Below are positions 1 through 8,141 of a stretch of 39,675 nt of DNA, piece by piece. Numbering within the stretch: position 1 is the first letter of the stretch; each line of letters opens with the position of its first letter. The stretch lies in the NCBI GenBank assembly GCA_030838445.1, contig JAUZFQ010000101.1, positions 1-39,675 on the forward strand. Direction: 5' to 3'. Made by a program: the position numbers and the translations under genes. Source of the stretch: Pyrinomonadaceae bacterium. Lineage in GTDB: Bacteria; Acidobacteriota; Blastocatellia; Pyrinomonadales; Pyrinomonadaceae. The notes beneath the pieces are model-generated. The model ran no database searches. It saw nothing but the letters and a program-made list of their open reading frames with translations, and was not told the DNA's origin.

Positions 1-1056
1 GTCAAGAACGAACGCGCCACGGGCTGGCGCGCGCGCGGACTCGAAGGCACGGTCGGCGACGACGCGGTGCGCGAAATCTCGCTCCCACTTTCATCCGACA
101 CGCTCCTCAGCCGCGCCGCCAACTCGCGCTCGACGTGGAGCGGCGCGCCCGGCACGAACGCAGAAGATCATCAACTCGTCTCCAAACTCGGCGAAGAAGC
201 TCCGCAACGCATGGTCGCCATCCCGCTCGTCGCACGCGACAAGTGCGTCGCCGTGCTCTACGCCGACAGCGCCGCGCTCGAACCCGAAGCGATCAACCTC
301 GAAGCGTTGGAGACGCTCGTGCGCGTGACGAGCATGTCGGTCGAACTGCTCGCGCTCAAGCGACCCGCGCCGCGCCCCTCCGAACGCACGCACGCGCCGC
401 AATCCTACGTCGGCAGCACGCACGCCACGCCGCCGCCCGCCGCCGGGACGGGCGCGTCCTCCGGTGACGAAGGTCGAACTTCACCCATCCGCGATTTTAC
501 GCCGCAGCCGCAACCGACAACGCCCGCATTTGTCGAAGCCGAGGCGACGCCGGAACCCGCGCTCGTCGCAGAGCCGCAAGAGGAACGCGGCATCGAACCG
601 TCTTACGCCGCGGAAGCCACACCGCCCGCCGCGCCGGAAGCTTCTGCAGACGGCGCGAGCGCGACGCCCTCGCCCATCATCTCTGAAACTGCTGCGCCGG
701 TCGCCGCGCCGCTCGGCGGCAGTTCGCGCCGTTCGGGCGCGGACGCGGAGTTGCCCGTCGAAGTCAGCGAAGAGGAACGTCGCTATCACAATGATGCGCG
801 ACGCTTCGCGCGCCTCCTCGTCTCGGAGATCAAACTCTACAACGAGCAGAAGGTGCGCGACGGCCGCGAACAGAGCACGCTCTACAAACTGCTGCGCGAA
901 GAGATTGACCGCTCGCGCCAGATGTACGACAAACGTGTCGCGCCGAACGTCGCCACGCGCTACGACTACTTCCACCACGAACTCGTCAACACGCTCGCCG
1001 AAGGCAACGTCGCCAAACTCGGCGGCGACTACCCCGGCGCGACCGTCGCGGCGTAA
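1..1056 (+). CDS. GAF-like domain protein, 5' truncated
   Basis: The frame is open from the first base, so the gene begins outside the window; a GTG at 67 is only an internal codon. The first ~120 visible residues read like the end of a GAF-type sensory domain (alternating hydrophobic strands around RMVAIPLVARDKCVAVLYAD, then a helix with LETLVRVTSMSVELLALK). A ~130-residue Pro/Ala/Glu-rich linker follows, then a compact charged helical C-terminal region (about 253-345) beginning EEERRYHNDARRFARLLVSE. This looks like a cytoplasmic signalling or regulatory protein, but no catalytic or DNA-binding motif is visible and I do not recognise the C-terminal family. The stop is followed by a good intrinsic terminator, so the downstream gene is probably a separate unit. 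Confidence 0.75.
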   Translation, partial: VKNERATGWRARGLEGTVGDDAVREISLPLSSDTLLSRAANSRSTWSGAPGTNAEDHQLVSKLGEEAPQRMVAIPLVARDKCVAVLYADSAALEPEAINLEALETLVRVTSMSVELLALKRPAPRPSERTHAPQSYVGSTHATPPPAAGTGASSGDEGRTSPIRDFTPQPQPTTPAFVEAEATPEPALVAEPQEERGIEPSYAAEATPPAAPEASADGASATPSPIISETAAPVAAPLGGSSRRSGADAELPVEVSEEERRYHNDARRFARLLVSEIKLYNEQKVRDGREQSTLYKLLREEIDRSRQMYDKRVAPNVATRYDYFHHELVNTLAEGNVAKLGGDYPGATVAA

Positions 1057-1084
1057 GCGAAGCCCACAACAAAAACGTGTAGCG

Positions 1085-1120
1085 AAGGCCGGAGGCATCA
1101 TGCCCCCGGCCTTTCCTTTT
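1085..1120 (+). terminator. Intrinsic terminator after the GAF-like gene
   Basis: AAGGCCGG (1085-1092) pairs with CCGGCCTT (1106-1113), with an inner GGC/GCC pair around ATCAT. A pyrimidine/T-rich tail TTCCTTTT follows. It lies 28 bp after the stop codon. Confidence 0.7.
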
Positions 1121-1230
1121 GCCTTTCACCTCCAACCGCAATTCGATATATCCGCTCTTTTCTTTGACGGGCGAACGACTCTCAACTCATGGCGCATCCT
1201 AGCGAGGTCGCGCAAGTCGGCCACGGGTTC

Positions 1231-1315
1231 AACTTGATCTCCCCGCGACGGCAAGTTAGTTTAAGTTTCACGCGCCCGCACCGACGCGGGCACTTAAAGA
1301 GTCGCGCGGGGAAGG
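1231..1315 (+). promoter_or_regulatory. Folded leader able to mask the SD of the lytic transglycosylase
   Basis: The leader has nested complementarity. TCCCCGCGAC (1240-1249) pairs with GTCGCGCGGGGA (1301-1312, 2-nt bulge), covering most of the GGGGAAGG Shine-Dalgarno at 1308-1315. TTTAAGT (1260-1266) pairs with ACTTAAA (1292-1298), and GCCCGC (1274-1279) with GCGGGC (1286-1291). A competing hairpin AACTTG (1231-1236)/CAAGTT (1252-1257) puts the anti-SD strand in its loop. The pairings are seen by eye; a regulatory role is inferred. It matches no riboswitch class I recognise. Confidence 0.5.
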
Positions 1316-1323
1316 TAAAAGTT

Positions 1324-3693
1324 TTGAAAAAAGTTTATCGCCAATATCAAGTCGTCTTCGTGTCCGTCATCTCCGTCGCCGCCGTCGCGGGGGCGTTGCT
1401 CCTGCCGTTCGCGAGCGCGAGTTGCAGCGCGCCGCCGCAACGCGCGGGCAACGCCGAAGCACTCGAACGCCTGCGCGCGTTGACGCACGCCGCGCCGCCC
1501 GTCACCTTGCCCGCCGAGAACGCGGCGGCGGCTATCGAGACGCAGTTCCCGAACACGACGGCGGGCGCGCTCGCGCGTCTGTTGCGCGCGCGCGTCAAAC
1601 TCGCGGCGGGCGATCCGGCGGGCGCGGCCGCGCTGCTCGACTCGAACGCCTTCCGCCAGCAGACCGACCTCGGCGACTACGCCCTGTTCATGCGCGCCGA
1701 GGCGCTCGACAAACTCGGCCGACGCACCGAAGCGCGCGCCGCCTACGAACAACTCGCGCGCGACTTTTCCCCGTCAGCGCGGACGCGCGAGTCCCTCTTG
1801 CGTAACGCCGAACTCGCGCTGCTGGATGGACAGGAGGCGGCCGTCCCGCTGCTCATGAAAAAGTTGGCGGACGACGATCAGGACGCCGCCGCGCTCGTGC
1901 TCACCGCGAAGGCTTACGAGCGGACGGGCGACACGACGCGCGCCCTCGCCGCCTATCGCCGCGCCTACTTCTTCGCCGCCGCCGCGCCCGAAGCGGCCGA
2001 AGCCGCGCTCGCCCTCACGCGCCTCGGTTCGTCTCCCGCGCCCGCTTCCGCGGCGGAAGCGACGGCGCGCGCCAACAACCTTTACGAGGCGAAGCGTTAT
2101 GGCGAAGCCGCCGCCGCGTTCGGCGAAGCCTTCGCGCGCTTCCCTGCGACCGCCGATAGCCCTGCGCAGTTGCGACGAGGCATCGCTGCCTTCAACGCCG
2201 GGACAAGTCGCCTGCCCGAAGCCGTCGCGGCCTTGAACGCCGTCCCCACGTCGGCCGGAGAGGCGCGCGTCGAAGCCCTCTACTACCTCGTGCAGACTCA
2301 AGCGAAGTTGCGCCAGTGGGAAGCGGCGCGCGCCGCGCACGCGGAGATGCGCCGCGCCTTCCCCGAACACACCTACACTCGCCGCGCGCTCGCCGCCGCC
2401 GGGCTGATCGCGCGCGACGCGAAGAACAACATCGAGGCCGTCAACTTTTTCCGCGCGGCCGTCGCCGCCTATCCGGGCGCGACGGAAGTGGCGCAGGCTC
2501 AGTTTGAACTCGCGTGGGCGGCGCACGAGTCGAAGAACTACGCAGAGGGCGCGCGCCTCCTGCTCGAACACCTCGCAGACTACGCCGACCGCAACACAGA
2601 CAACCGCGGCCGCGCCGGTTACTGGGCGGCGCGCGACGCCGAACGCGCGGGCAAACTCGCTGACGCGCGCACGCTCTACGAAGCGATGCTGCAACGCTAC
2701 GACGCCAACTGGTACGGCGACCTCGCACGCCAAAGGCTCGACGCGTTGAAGCGCACGAACCCGAACGTCGCGGCGGGAGACTCCGCGCCCGGCTCGCAGC
2801 TCGCGCGCGCCGTCGTCAATCTCTCCACCGTCGCGTCGGCCGAAGAGACCGCCACACAGAAGTCGGACGAAGCTCTGGCGAAGGCCGATCAGTTGAACGC
2901 CGTCGGGCTTGACGAGTACGCGCTCGAAGAGGTCGAGCGGGAGTTAAAGTCCGCCCCGCGCAGCCCGCGCCTGAATCTGGCGAAGGCGCGCGTCTACCGC
3001 ACGCGCCAGCAGAACTTGCAGGCGTTTCTCGCGCTGCAAAAAAGCTACCCCGATTATTCGCAGATGAAGCCGGAGGAACTCACGCGCGAAGAGTGGGACG
3101 TGTTCTACCCGCTCGCCTACTGGGACGCGATCACGCGCGAGGGGCGCGCGCGCAGCATCGATCCCTACCGCGTCGCCGGGTTGATCCGGCAGGAGTCGGT
3201 CTTCGACCCGCGCGCCTCTTCGCACGCGAACGCCTACGGCCTCATGCAACTCCTGCTCGACACGGCGCAGCGCACCGCGCGCAAGTACGGCATCGGGCGC
3301 ACCATCACGCGCGACGTGTTGCTCGCCGATCCGCAACTCAACATCCAGATCGGGACGGGCTACCTGCGCGATCAACTCGACAACTTCGGGCGCATCGAGT
3401 ACGTCGCCGCCGCCTACAACGCGGGGCCGACACGCGCCGTGCGCTGGCGCGCCGAACTCCCCGCCGAGATGGACGAGTGGGCCGAGGCCGTGCCCTTCAA
3501 AGAGACGCGCGGCTACGTGCAAGGGGTCGTCAGAAACACGCTGCAATACAAACGGCTCTACGACGAGGCGGGACGCTTCCGCGCGGAAGTCGGCGCACGG
3601 CGCACCGCCGCCACCACAACGCAACCCGCCAACAACACGGCCGTGCGCCCGCGTCGCACGACACCCGACGAAGAGTTGAGAGAGGAACAGTGA
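1324..3693 (+). CDS. Slt70-like soluble lytic murein transglycosylase with TPR superhelix
   Basis: This enzyme should cleave the MurNAc-GlcNAc bond of peptidoglycan to give 1,6-anhydro ends, acting in the periplasm. I chose TTG at 1324 (789 aa) because GGGGAAGG lies 8 nt upstream and the product then opens with KKVYRQYQ and a hydrophobic signal segment (VVFVSVISVAAVAGALLLPF). The open frame extends back to an ATG at 1189, but those 45 codons are not protein-like and have no SD. Residues ~50-560 are Ala-rich TPR-like helices, as in the Slt70 superhelical ring. The C-terminal SLT domain carries the catalytic Glu in IRQESVFDP (about E624), then YGLMQLL, the AAYNAGP loop and a RGYVQGVVRN motif. 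The next gene follows after 30 bp, probably in one transcript. Confidence 0.9.
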   Translation: MKKVYRQYQVVFVSVISVAAVAGALLLPFASASCSAPPQRAGNAEALERLRALTHAAPPVTLPAENAAAAIETQFPNTTAGALARLLRARVKLAAGDPAGAAALLDSNAFRQQTDLGDYALFMRAEALDKLGRRTEARAAYEQLARDFSPSARTRESLLRNAELALLDGQEAAVPLLMKKLADDDQDAAALVLTAKAYERTGDTTRALAAYRRAYFFAAAAPEAAEAALALTRLGSSPAPASAAEATARANNLYEAKRYGEAAAAFGEAFARFPATADSPAQLRRGIAAFNAGTSRLPEAVAALNAVPTSAGEARVEALYYLVQTQAKLRQWEAARAAHAEMRRAFPEHTYTRRALAAAGLIARDAKNNIEAVNFFRAAVAAYPGATEVAQAQFELAWAAHESKNYAEGARLLLEHLADYADRNTDNRGRAGYWAARDAERAGKLADARTLYEAMLQRYDANWYGDLARQRLDALKRTNPNVAAGDSAPGSQLARAVVNLSTVASAEETATQKSDEALAKADQLNAVGLDEYALEEVERELKSAPRSPRLNLAKARVYRTRQQNLQAFLALQKSYPDYSQMKPEELTREEWDVFYPLAYWDAITREGRARSIDPYRVAGLIRQESVFDPRASSHANAYGLMQLLLDTAQRTARKYGIGRTITRDVLLADPQLNIQIGTGYLRDQLDNFGRIEYVAAAYNAGPTRAVRWRAELPAEMDEWAEAVPFKETRGYVQGVVRNTLQYKRLYDEAGRFRAEVGARRTAATTTQPANNTAVRPRRTTPDEELREEQ

Positions 3694-3723
3694 GACGAGC
3701 GGGGAGTTTGAAGGAGGCGGGAA

Positions 3724-4800
3724 ATGAAAGAGACGACGAAAGTGGAGACTAGGCGGCGTCGAAGTTCGGCTCTCGACTTCTTACCGGCTCGACTTCTCTC
3801 TTTCGCAACCTTCGCCTTCGCCATCACACTCAGCGTCGGAGTCGCCTCGTCACACGCGCACGCGCAGAGCAAGAAACCGGCGGCGCGTGCTGGCAAGGCA
3901 GCAGCAGCAGCAGTCTCTGCCAAACCTAAAACGCCGAACGCCGCCGCTGTGAAATCAATCGCGCCGAAATCAATCACGTTGAAAACCGAGCCGAAGACCG
4001 TCGTCTGGTTGGACGAGGTGCGGCGCGGTGTGACGGACGAGTCGGGGCAGTTCGAGATCGCGAAAGTTGCGTCCGGCCGCCACTCCTTGCGCGTGCGCGC
4101 CGCAGACTTCGCCGAGCGCACGCTGACGCTCTTGCCCACGCAACGCGGCGCGCTCACACTCCCGCTCACGCGCACGACGGACGAGGCCGAACTCGCCTTC
4201 CAACAAGCCGAAGAAGCACGCGAGCGCGCCGCCAACGACGACGCGCGACGTGCCGCTGCGGAACTTTACAGACGCGCCGTCGCGTCGCGCCCACGCTTCC
4301 CCGCCGCGCACGTCGGGCTGGCGCGCGTGCTGCTTGAGTTGAATGATTACGAAGGCGCGCTCGCGGAGGTTGAGGAAGCGCGGAAGAGTCGCCCCGGCTT
4401 TGCGGAGGCGTCGGCGGTCGAGGGTCGTATCCTGCGCGCGTCGGCGCAAAACGCGGAGGCCGCGGCAGCCTACGCGCAGGCCATCCGCGAGGCGCGCGGC
4501 TTCCAGCCCGAAGCGCACACCGGCCTCGGCATCATCTACGAAGAAGAGGGCAAGTATGAGGAAGCGGCCGTCGCCTTTCGCAAAGCGGTCGCGCAACTCT
4601 CCGACACCGAACCCGTCCTCTACGAGTTGCTCGGCAGAGTTTACGAGCGTCTGGAGAAGTACAAAGAGGCCGTCGCGGCCTACGAGAAATATCTCGCGCT
4701 CGCCCCGAACGGCAAACTCGCGCCCGCCGTCGAGTCGGTCATCGAACAACTACGCAAACAGGCCGCCGAACAGGACGACGCCGCGCCGCCCGCCAACTAA
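3724..4800 (+). CDS. Secreted TPR protein with N-terminal beta (PEGA/carboxypeptidase-regulatory-like) domain
   Basis: A 358-aa protein. AAGGAGG (3711-3717) sits 6 nt before the ATG. Residues 1-48 form an export signal: Arg-rich start, hydrophobic core, cut near AHAQS. A short Ala/Lys linker follows, then a beta domain (about 83-150) with KTVVWLDEVRRGVTDESGQF and GRHSLRVRAADF, typical of PEGA or carboxypeptidase-regulatory folds. From ~157 to 345 there are at least four TPR units (for example EGALAEVEEARKSRPGFAEA and YEEAAVAFRKAVAQL). It is probably a periplasmic scaffold; its partner is unknown. It is likely co-transcribed with the upstream transglycosylase. Its stop codon lies in the first unit of a 27-bp tandem repeat. 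Confidence 0.8.
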   Translation: MKETTKVETRRRRSSALDFLPARLLSFATFAFAITLSVGVASSHAHAQSKKPAARAGKAAAAAVSAKPKTPNAAAVKSIAPKSITLKTEPKTVVWLDEVRRGVTDESGQFEIAKVASGRHSLRVRAADFAERTLTLLPTQRGALTLPLTRTTDEAELAFQQAEEARERAANDDARRAAAELYRRAVASRPRFPAAHVGLARVLLELNDYEGALAEVEEARKSRPGFAEASAVEGRILRASAQNAEAAAAYAQAIREARGFQPEAHTGLGIIYEEEGKYEEAAVAFRKAVAQLSDTEPVLYELLGRVYERLEKYKEAVAAYEKYLALAPNGKLAPAVESVIEQLRKQAAEQDDAAPPAN

Positions 4801-4900
4801 GACGGCCGCGCGTCGTTTACCAACTAAGACGGCCGCCCGTCGTCTGTCAAATATGATGCTCGCCCGTCGTCCGCCAACTAGGACGTGCGCCCGTCGCGCG
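4793..4900. repeat. Four 27-bp tandem repeat units between convergent genes
   Basis: Units are 4793-4819, 4820-4846, 4847-4873 and 4874-4900, built around CCAACTAAGACGGCCG and CCCGTCGT. Units 1 and 2 are closest; unit 3 is most diverged (TCAAATATGATGCTCG). Unit 1 contains the TAA stop of the + strand TPR gene; unit 4, read on the other strand, supplies the TAG stop of the - strand membrane gene. The period is a multiple of 3, so the array is open in one + frame, but that frame has no gene. Confidence 0.85.
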
Positions 4901-5363
4901 CGTCGTGGCAACTCGGCGCGAGTTTGGCGAACACCGCGCGGCCGACGAGCGCCACCACGATGATCAGGATCGGCCCCACCAGCAGGCCGCCCGCGCGCGC
5001 CATCATCGCCTGCGACATCGGCACGACCGTCCCCTCCGGCACGTTCAAAGCGTCCCAGTGGCGGAAGTAGGTGTTGAGGTTGGCGAGATAGCTGATGAGC
5101 GTGGCCGTGAAGATCATGATCTGCGACCACAGGCCGAGCACGAGGCCGATGAGGATCGTGCCCACCCAACTGAAGTTGCCGATCCGGTTCGACATCGCGC
5201 CGTAGATGAGCGCGCAGATGATCGTCAGGCCGAGGATGGAGAACATCGCGTTGCCGCGCGGCGCATAGGGCGTGCCCGCGAGGCCGAGGGAAAAACGCGC
5301 AATCGTCCAGATGACGATCAGGACTAAGGGCAGGCGCACGAAGCGCAGGACACGTGGAAGCAT
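4878..5363 (-). CDS. Small integral membrane protein (about four TM segments)
   Basis: A 161-aa hydrophobic protein with likely membrane helices at about 9-29 (LPLVLIVIWTIARFSLGLAG), 40-57 (MFSILGLTIICALIYGAM), 66-90 (WVGTILIGLVLGLWSQIMIF) and 122-145 (GGLLVGPILIIVVALVGRAV). The ATG is at 5363 with a weak AGAGG upstream. No catalytic motif is visible and the family is not recognised. The last codons and the stop overlap the fourth 27-bp repeat unit, so the C-terminal tail (CHDARDGRTS) may be repeat-derived. A 38-aa membrane peptide gene lies just upstream on the same strand and could be co-transcribed. Confidence 0.65.
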   Translation of the reverse strand: MLPRVLRFVRLPLVLIVIWTIARFSLGLAGTPYAPRGNAMFSILGLTIICALIYGAMSNRIGNFSWVGTILIGLVLGLWSQIMIFTATLISYLANLNTYFRHWDALNVPEGTVVPMSQAMMARAGGLLVGPILIIVVALVGRAVFAKLAPSCHDARDGRTS

Positions 5364-5416
5364 GGGGGAGTACCTCTCAAGTCAGGGGAATGGAAGAACT
5401 TTTAAATCGCCGCCCG

Positions 5417-5533
5417 CTAAAATAAACCCAACTTCTTCGCCACCACAACCAGCAGGAACGCGATGGCCAAAAAAGTCGCCAGCCACGGGCGGTTGCCCAT
5501 CGGGCATTTACTGTCTTTCGTCTCGTCGTTCAT
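5417..5533 (-). CDS. 38-aa single-pass membrane peptide
   Basis: A short frame from ATG (5533-5531) to TAG (5419-5417). The product has a polar N-terminus with a CPMGNRPW motif, a single hydrophobic stretch (LATFLAIAFLLVVV) and a basic end (AKKLGLF). That arrangement suggests a one-pass inner-membrane peptide. The spacing (53 bp) and strand fit co-transcription with the membrane protein at 4878-5363. No clear SD is visible. The family is not recognised; the membrane-peptide pattern is the only support. Confidence 0.45.
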   Translation of the reverse strand: MNDETKDSKCPMGNRPWLATFLAIAFLLVVVAKKLGLF

Positions 5534-5592
5534 CGCCGTAGTTCGGGGTTTGCGCGCACGCCGCCGACTGTGCGAGCATCGCGCCTTCGAGT

Positions 5593-5598
5593 TAAACT
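5593..5598 (+). promoter_or_regulatory. Candidate -10 box for the aminotransferase gene
   Basis: TAAACT lies 33 bp before the ATG at 5632, in the divergent gap with the - strand membrane genes. No convincing -35 is visible (TGTGCG region), so this is weak. Confidence 0.25.
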
Positions 5599-5631
5599 AT
5601 TTCCAGTCTCATTCGCACGAGTCCAATTTAC

Positions 5632-6834
5632 ATGACCCAACCCGCCGCCACAACACCGCCGCCGCACCGCCACGTCTCCGAGAAGGCGTCGCGCTTCACA
5701 GAATCCGTGATCCGCGAGATGACGCGCGAAGCCCTCAAGCACGGCGCGGTCAACCTCTCGCAGGGCTTTCCAGATTTCCCCGCGCCCGCCGACATCAAAG
5801 CGGCGGCCATGCGCGCCATTGACGCGGACGTGAACCAGTACGCGATCACGTGGGGCGCGCGTGATTTCCGCGAGGCGATTGCCGCGAAGACGAAGTGGTA
5901 TCTCGGACTCGACGTTGATCCCGAAACTGAAATCACCGTCACCTGCGGTTCGACCGAGGGCATGATCGCGGCGATGATGGCGACGGTTGATCCCGGCGAA
6001 GAGGTCGTCATCTTTGAGCCGTTCTATGAGAACTACGCGCCCGACGCCGTCCTCTCCGACGCGCGCCCGCGCTACGTGCCCTTGCGCGCGCCCGACTGGA
6101 TGTTCGACCGCGACGAACTGCGCGCCGCCTTCAACGAGCACACCAAAGCGATCATCATCTGCAACCCGAACAACCCGACCGGGAAAGTCTTCACGCGCGA
6201 CGAACTCGAATTCATCGCCGCGCTCTGCCGCGAGCACGACGCGCTCTGCTTCACAGACGAAATCTACGAGCACATCCTCTACCCGCGCGACGGGGCGGAG
6301 ATCGCACACATCTCGATGGCGCAACTGGAAGGCATGCGCGAGCGCACCGTCATCGTCAACTCGATGTCGAAGACTTACTCGGTAACGGGCTGGCGCGTCG
6401 GCTACTGCATCGCGCCGCCCGCGATCACTTCGGCCATACGCAAAGTCCACGACTTCCTCACCGTCGGCGCGGCCGCCCCGCTGCAAGCCGCCGGGGCGAT
6501 GGCCTTGCGCTTAGCCCCCGAATACTACGAACACTTGCAGGCCGACTACGCGGCGCGACGCGACCTGCTCCTGCCCATTCTCGAAGCGGCGGGCTTCCGC
6601 GTGTTCCGTCCCGACGGCGCGTACTACGTGATGACCGACATCTCCGCGTTCGGCTTCGCGAACGACGTGGAGTTCACGCGCCACTTGATCCAAAAGATCG
6701 GCGTCGCCTGCGTGCCCGGCTCGTCCTTCTACAGCGACCCCGCGCGCGGCGCGCAGCAGGTGCGCTTCTGCTTCTGCAAAAAAGACGAGACGCTACACGC
6801 CGCCGCCGAGCGTCTCCAAAAACTTCGCGCTTAA
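5632..6834 (+). CDS. PLP-dependent aminotransferase class I/II (fold type I)
   Basis: A 400-aa enzyme, full length for the AspC/KAT family. The N-terminus has the substrate-loop pattern VNLSQGFPDFP (about 40-50), typical of kynurenine/glutamine transaminases and YbdL-like methionine aminotransferases. CGSTEGM (105-111) is the phosphate-binding turn. NPNNPTGK (178-185) and FTDEIYEHILY (207-217) carry the Asn and Asp that contact the cofactor ring. SMSKTYSVTGWRVGY (244-258) contains the Schiff-base Lys (K247) and the phosphate-binding Arg. It should be cytoplasmic and transfer the amino group from an L-amino acid to a 2-oxo acid; the substrate cannot be read from sequence. The ATG at 5632 is the only sensible start, though no strong SD is seen. 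Confidence 0.9.
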   Translation: MTQPAATTPPPHRHVSEKASRFTESVIREMTREALKHGAVNLSQGFPDFPAPADIKAAAMRAIDADVNQYAITWGARDFREAIAAKTKWYLGLDVDPETEITVTCGSTEGMIAAMMATVDPGEEVVIFEPFYENYAPDAVLSDARPRYVPLRAPDWMFDRDELRAAFNEHTKAIIICNPNNPTGKVFTRDELEFIAALCREHDALCFTDEIYEHILYPRDGAEIAHISMAQLEGMRERTVIVNSMSKTYSVTGWRVGYCIAPPAITSAIRKVHDFLTVGAAAPLQAAGAMALRLAPEYYEHLQADYAARRDLLLPILEAAGFRVFRPDGAYYVMTDISAFGFANDVEFTRHLIQKIGVACVPGSSFYSDPARGAQQVRFCFCKKDETLHAAAERLQKLRA

Positions 6835-6898
6835 GATTGCGCGCAGACTGTTTAGACTCGACCGACACTCCGAGCATCTTCGACTGGCCGACCCGACT

Positions 6899-7087
6899 GT
6901 GTGGGACACTAAACGTCAAATCATCTGGCTCGCGACCGCCGTCATCTTCGGCACGTTCGTCGTCTACCAGCACGCCCGCGACGAGGCCGAAGGCTTCGAC
7001 CCGGCCTACTTCGCCCTCCTCGAAATCATCCTCCTCATCGTCATCGCCACGATGTTTTATTTCTACTCAAGGAACAGTGACAAGTGA
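6899..7087 (+). CDS. Small two-TM membrane protein
   Basis: A 62-aa protein with two hydrophobic helices, IIWLATAVIFGTFVVYQ (about 8-24) and YFALLEIILLIVIATMFYFY (about 37-56), separated by a charged loop (HARDEAEGFDP). The pattern supports a real membrane protein. The start is uncertain: GTG at 6899 is used but lacks an SD. It lies 64 bp after the aminotransferase stop. The last three codons and the TGA stop come from the GTGACAA heptamers of the downstream inverted repeat. Function unknown. Confidence 0.5.
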   Translation: MWDTKRQIIWLATAVIFGTFVVYQHARDEAEGFDPAYFALLEIILLIVIATMFYFYSRNSDK

Positions 7088-7212
7088 CAGGTGACAAGTG
7101 ACAAGTTAGAAAAGCCGTAAATCGTGAATCGTCAATCGTGAATAGATGAAAGCAGTTTCTATTTACGATTGACGATTCACTTTCTTCTCTTGTCACTTGT
7201 CACTTGTCACTG
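7075..7212. repeat. Heptamer inverted-repeat element A1 (GTGACAA / GTGAATC type)
   Basis: A two-tier palindrome. The outer 5' arm at 7077-7105 is four GTGACAA-type heptamers plus G (29 nt); its 3' partner at 7189-7210 is three TTGTCAC units plus C (22 nt). The inner 5' arm at 7117-7145 is four heptamers (GTAAATC, GTGAATC, GTCAATC, GTGAATA) plus G; the 3' arm at 7159-7180 matches the last 22 nt with one mismatch. The element supplies the stop codons of both convergent neighbours. Confidence 0.9.
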
Positions 7213-8109
7213 ATGATTGGGCGGCTGCGCCGACTTGTGCCGGAGGCTGATGCCGGCGTTGCCGACGATGAGCAGGCGGCGCGCTTCGGAGTAGGGGAGC
7301 GCGGTCGGGGCGTAGGAGAGCAGGTAGCGGTGCTTGCGCAGTTCGTCGCAGATCAGCTTGGCCGACTCGGCCGGTTTGTCGAGCGGCAGGACGCGCCCGC
7401 CCGTGCCTTCCACGAGTTGTTGCACGACCTGCGTGGGCTTCGGCTGGTCGCGGCGGTGCGCGCCGCCCGTGCGGTCGGGGATTTGCAGGGCGTAGACGGT
7501 GATGTCCGACTTTTGCAGTTCGTTGAGGAGGTCTTTGAACTTCGTGTTGCTGCCGCGATCCAGCCCGTCGCCGACGAGCACGATGATGCGCTTGCGGTTT
7601 GCCCCGGTGAGCGGGCGCAAGGCCACTTCGATGACGTCGTTGATCGCGTCGAAGAGGTGCGGGTCGCCCTTCTTCCTGAGCAGCGCGACGGCATCTTCCA
7701 CGTCCTTCGTCTTGTCCGTCCAATCGGCGGAGAGTTGTTCGGCGCGTTCGTCAAAGCCAGCGATGAGCAGTTGGTCGCCCTCGTAAATCTCGTAAGCGAA
7801 CTCGCGCGCGACGCTGGCCAGTTTCGGCACGTCGGTGCGAAGGCTGAGCGAGTTGTCGAAGAGGAGGACGATGCGCGCGGGGCCGGTGTCGGGCATCAAA
7901 TTCTGGATGCTCTGTTCGATGCCGTCGTCGTAGAGGGCGATTTCTTTAGAGGTGATGGGGGCGTTCGAGCCGTCTTCGCGCATGGCGACGAGGTTGACGA
8001 GCGTGGCGCGGTCGCGCGAATTCGCGGGACGCCGCCCCGCCTGTCCCGCCGCCGCGAGACACGCGGCGATGGTGAGACCGGCGGCGAGTAAAACTTTAGG
8101 GTAAGACAC
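7207..8109 (-). CDS. VWFA-related acidobacterial domain protein (exported)
   Basis: A 300-aa protein. A GTG start (8109) with GAGG 9 nt upstream opens a signal peptide (YPKVLLAAGLTIAACLAAAGQA). The VWFA fold shows the metal-ion-dependent adhesion site: VLLFDNSLS (D85-S87-S89) for the first MIDAS loop, DAINDVIEVAL for the middle Asp/Thr region and VLVGDGLDRGS for the third loop. It ends in a short strand-rich tail (RYLLSYAPTA) usual for the acidobacterial VWFA-related family. It probably acts outside the cytoplasm in protein-protein binding; the ligand is unknown. It follows the FmdB-like gene by 32 bp on the same strand. The stop codon is formed by repeat A1. Confidence 0.8.
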   Translation of the reverse strand: MSYPKVLLAAGLTIAACLAAAGQAGRRPANSRDRATLVNLVAMREDGSNAPITSKEIALYDDGIEQSIQNLMPDTGPARIVLLFDNSLSLRTDVPKLASVAREFAYEIYEGDQLLIAGFDERAEQLSADWTDKTKDVEDAVALLRKKGDPHLFDAINDVIEVALRPLTGANRKRIIVLVGDGLDRGSNTKFKDLLNELQKSDITVYALQIPDRTGGAHRRDQPKPTQVVQQLVEGTGGRVLPLDKPAESAKLICDELRKHRYLLSYAPTALPYSEARRLLIVGNAGISLRHKSAQPPNHQ

Positions 8110-8141
8110 AGGGCTTGGCCTCGAAGTAGGGATGTCGGGAC

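Noticed and set aside
1189-1323. ATG 1189 as start of the Slt70-like protein
   Set aside because: No SD, non-protein-like residues, and it would bury the signal peptide; TTG 1324 has a strong SD at ideal spacing.
7075-7212. CRISPR array
   Set aside because: The short repeats are contiguous heptamers in inverted arms, without unique spacers, and no cas gene is present.
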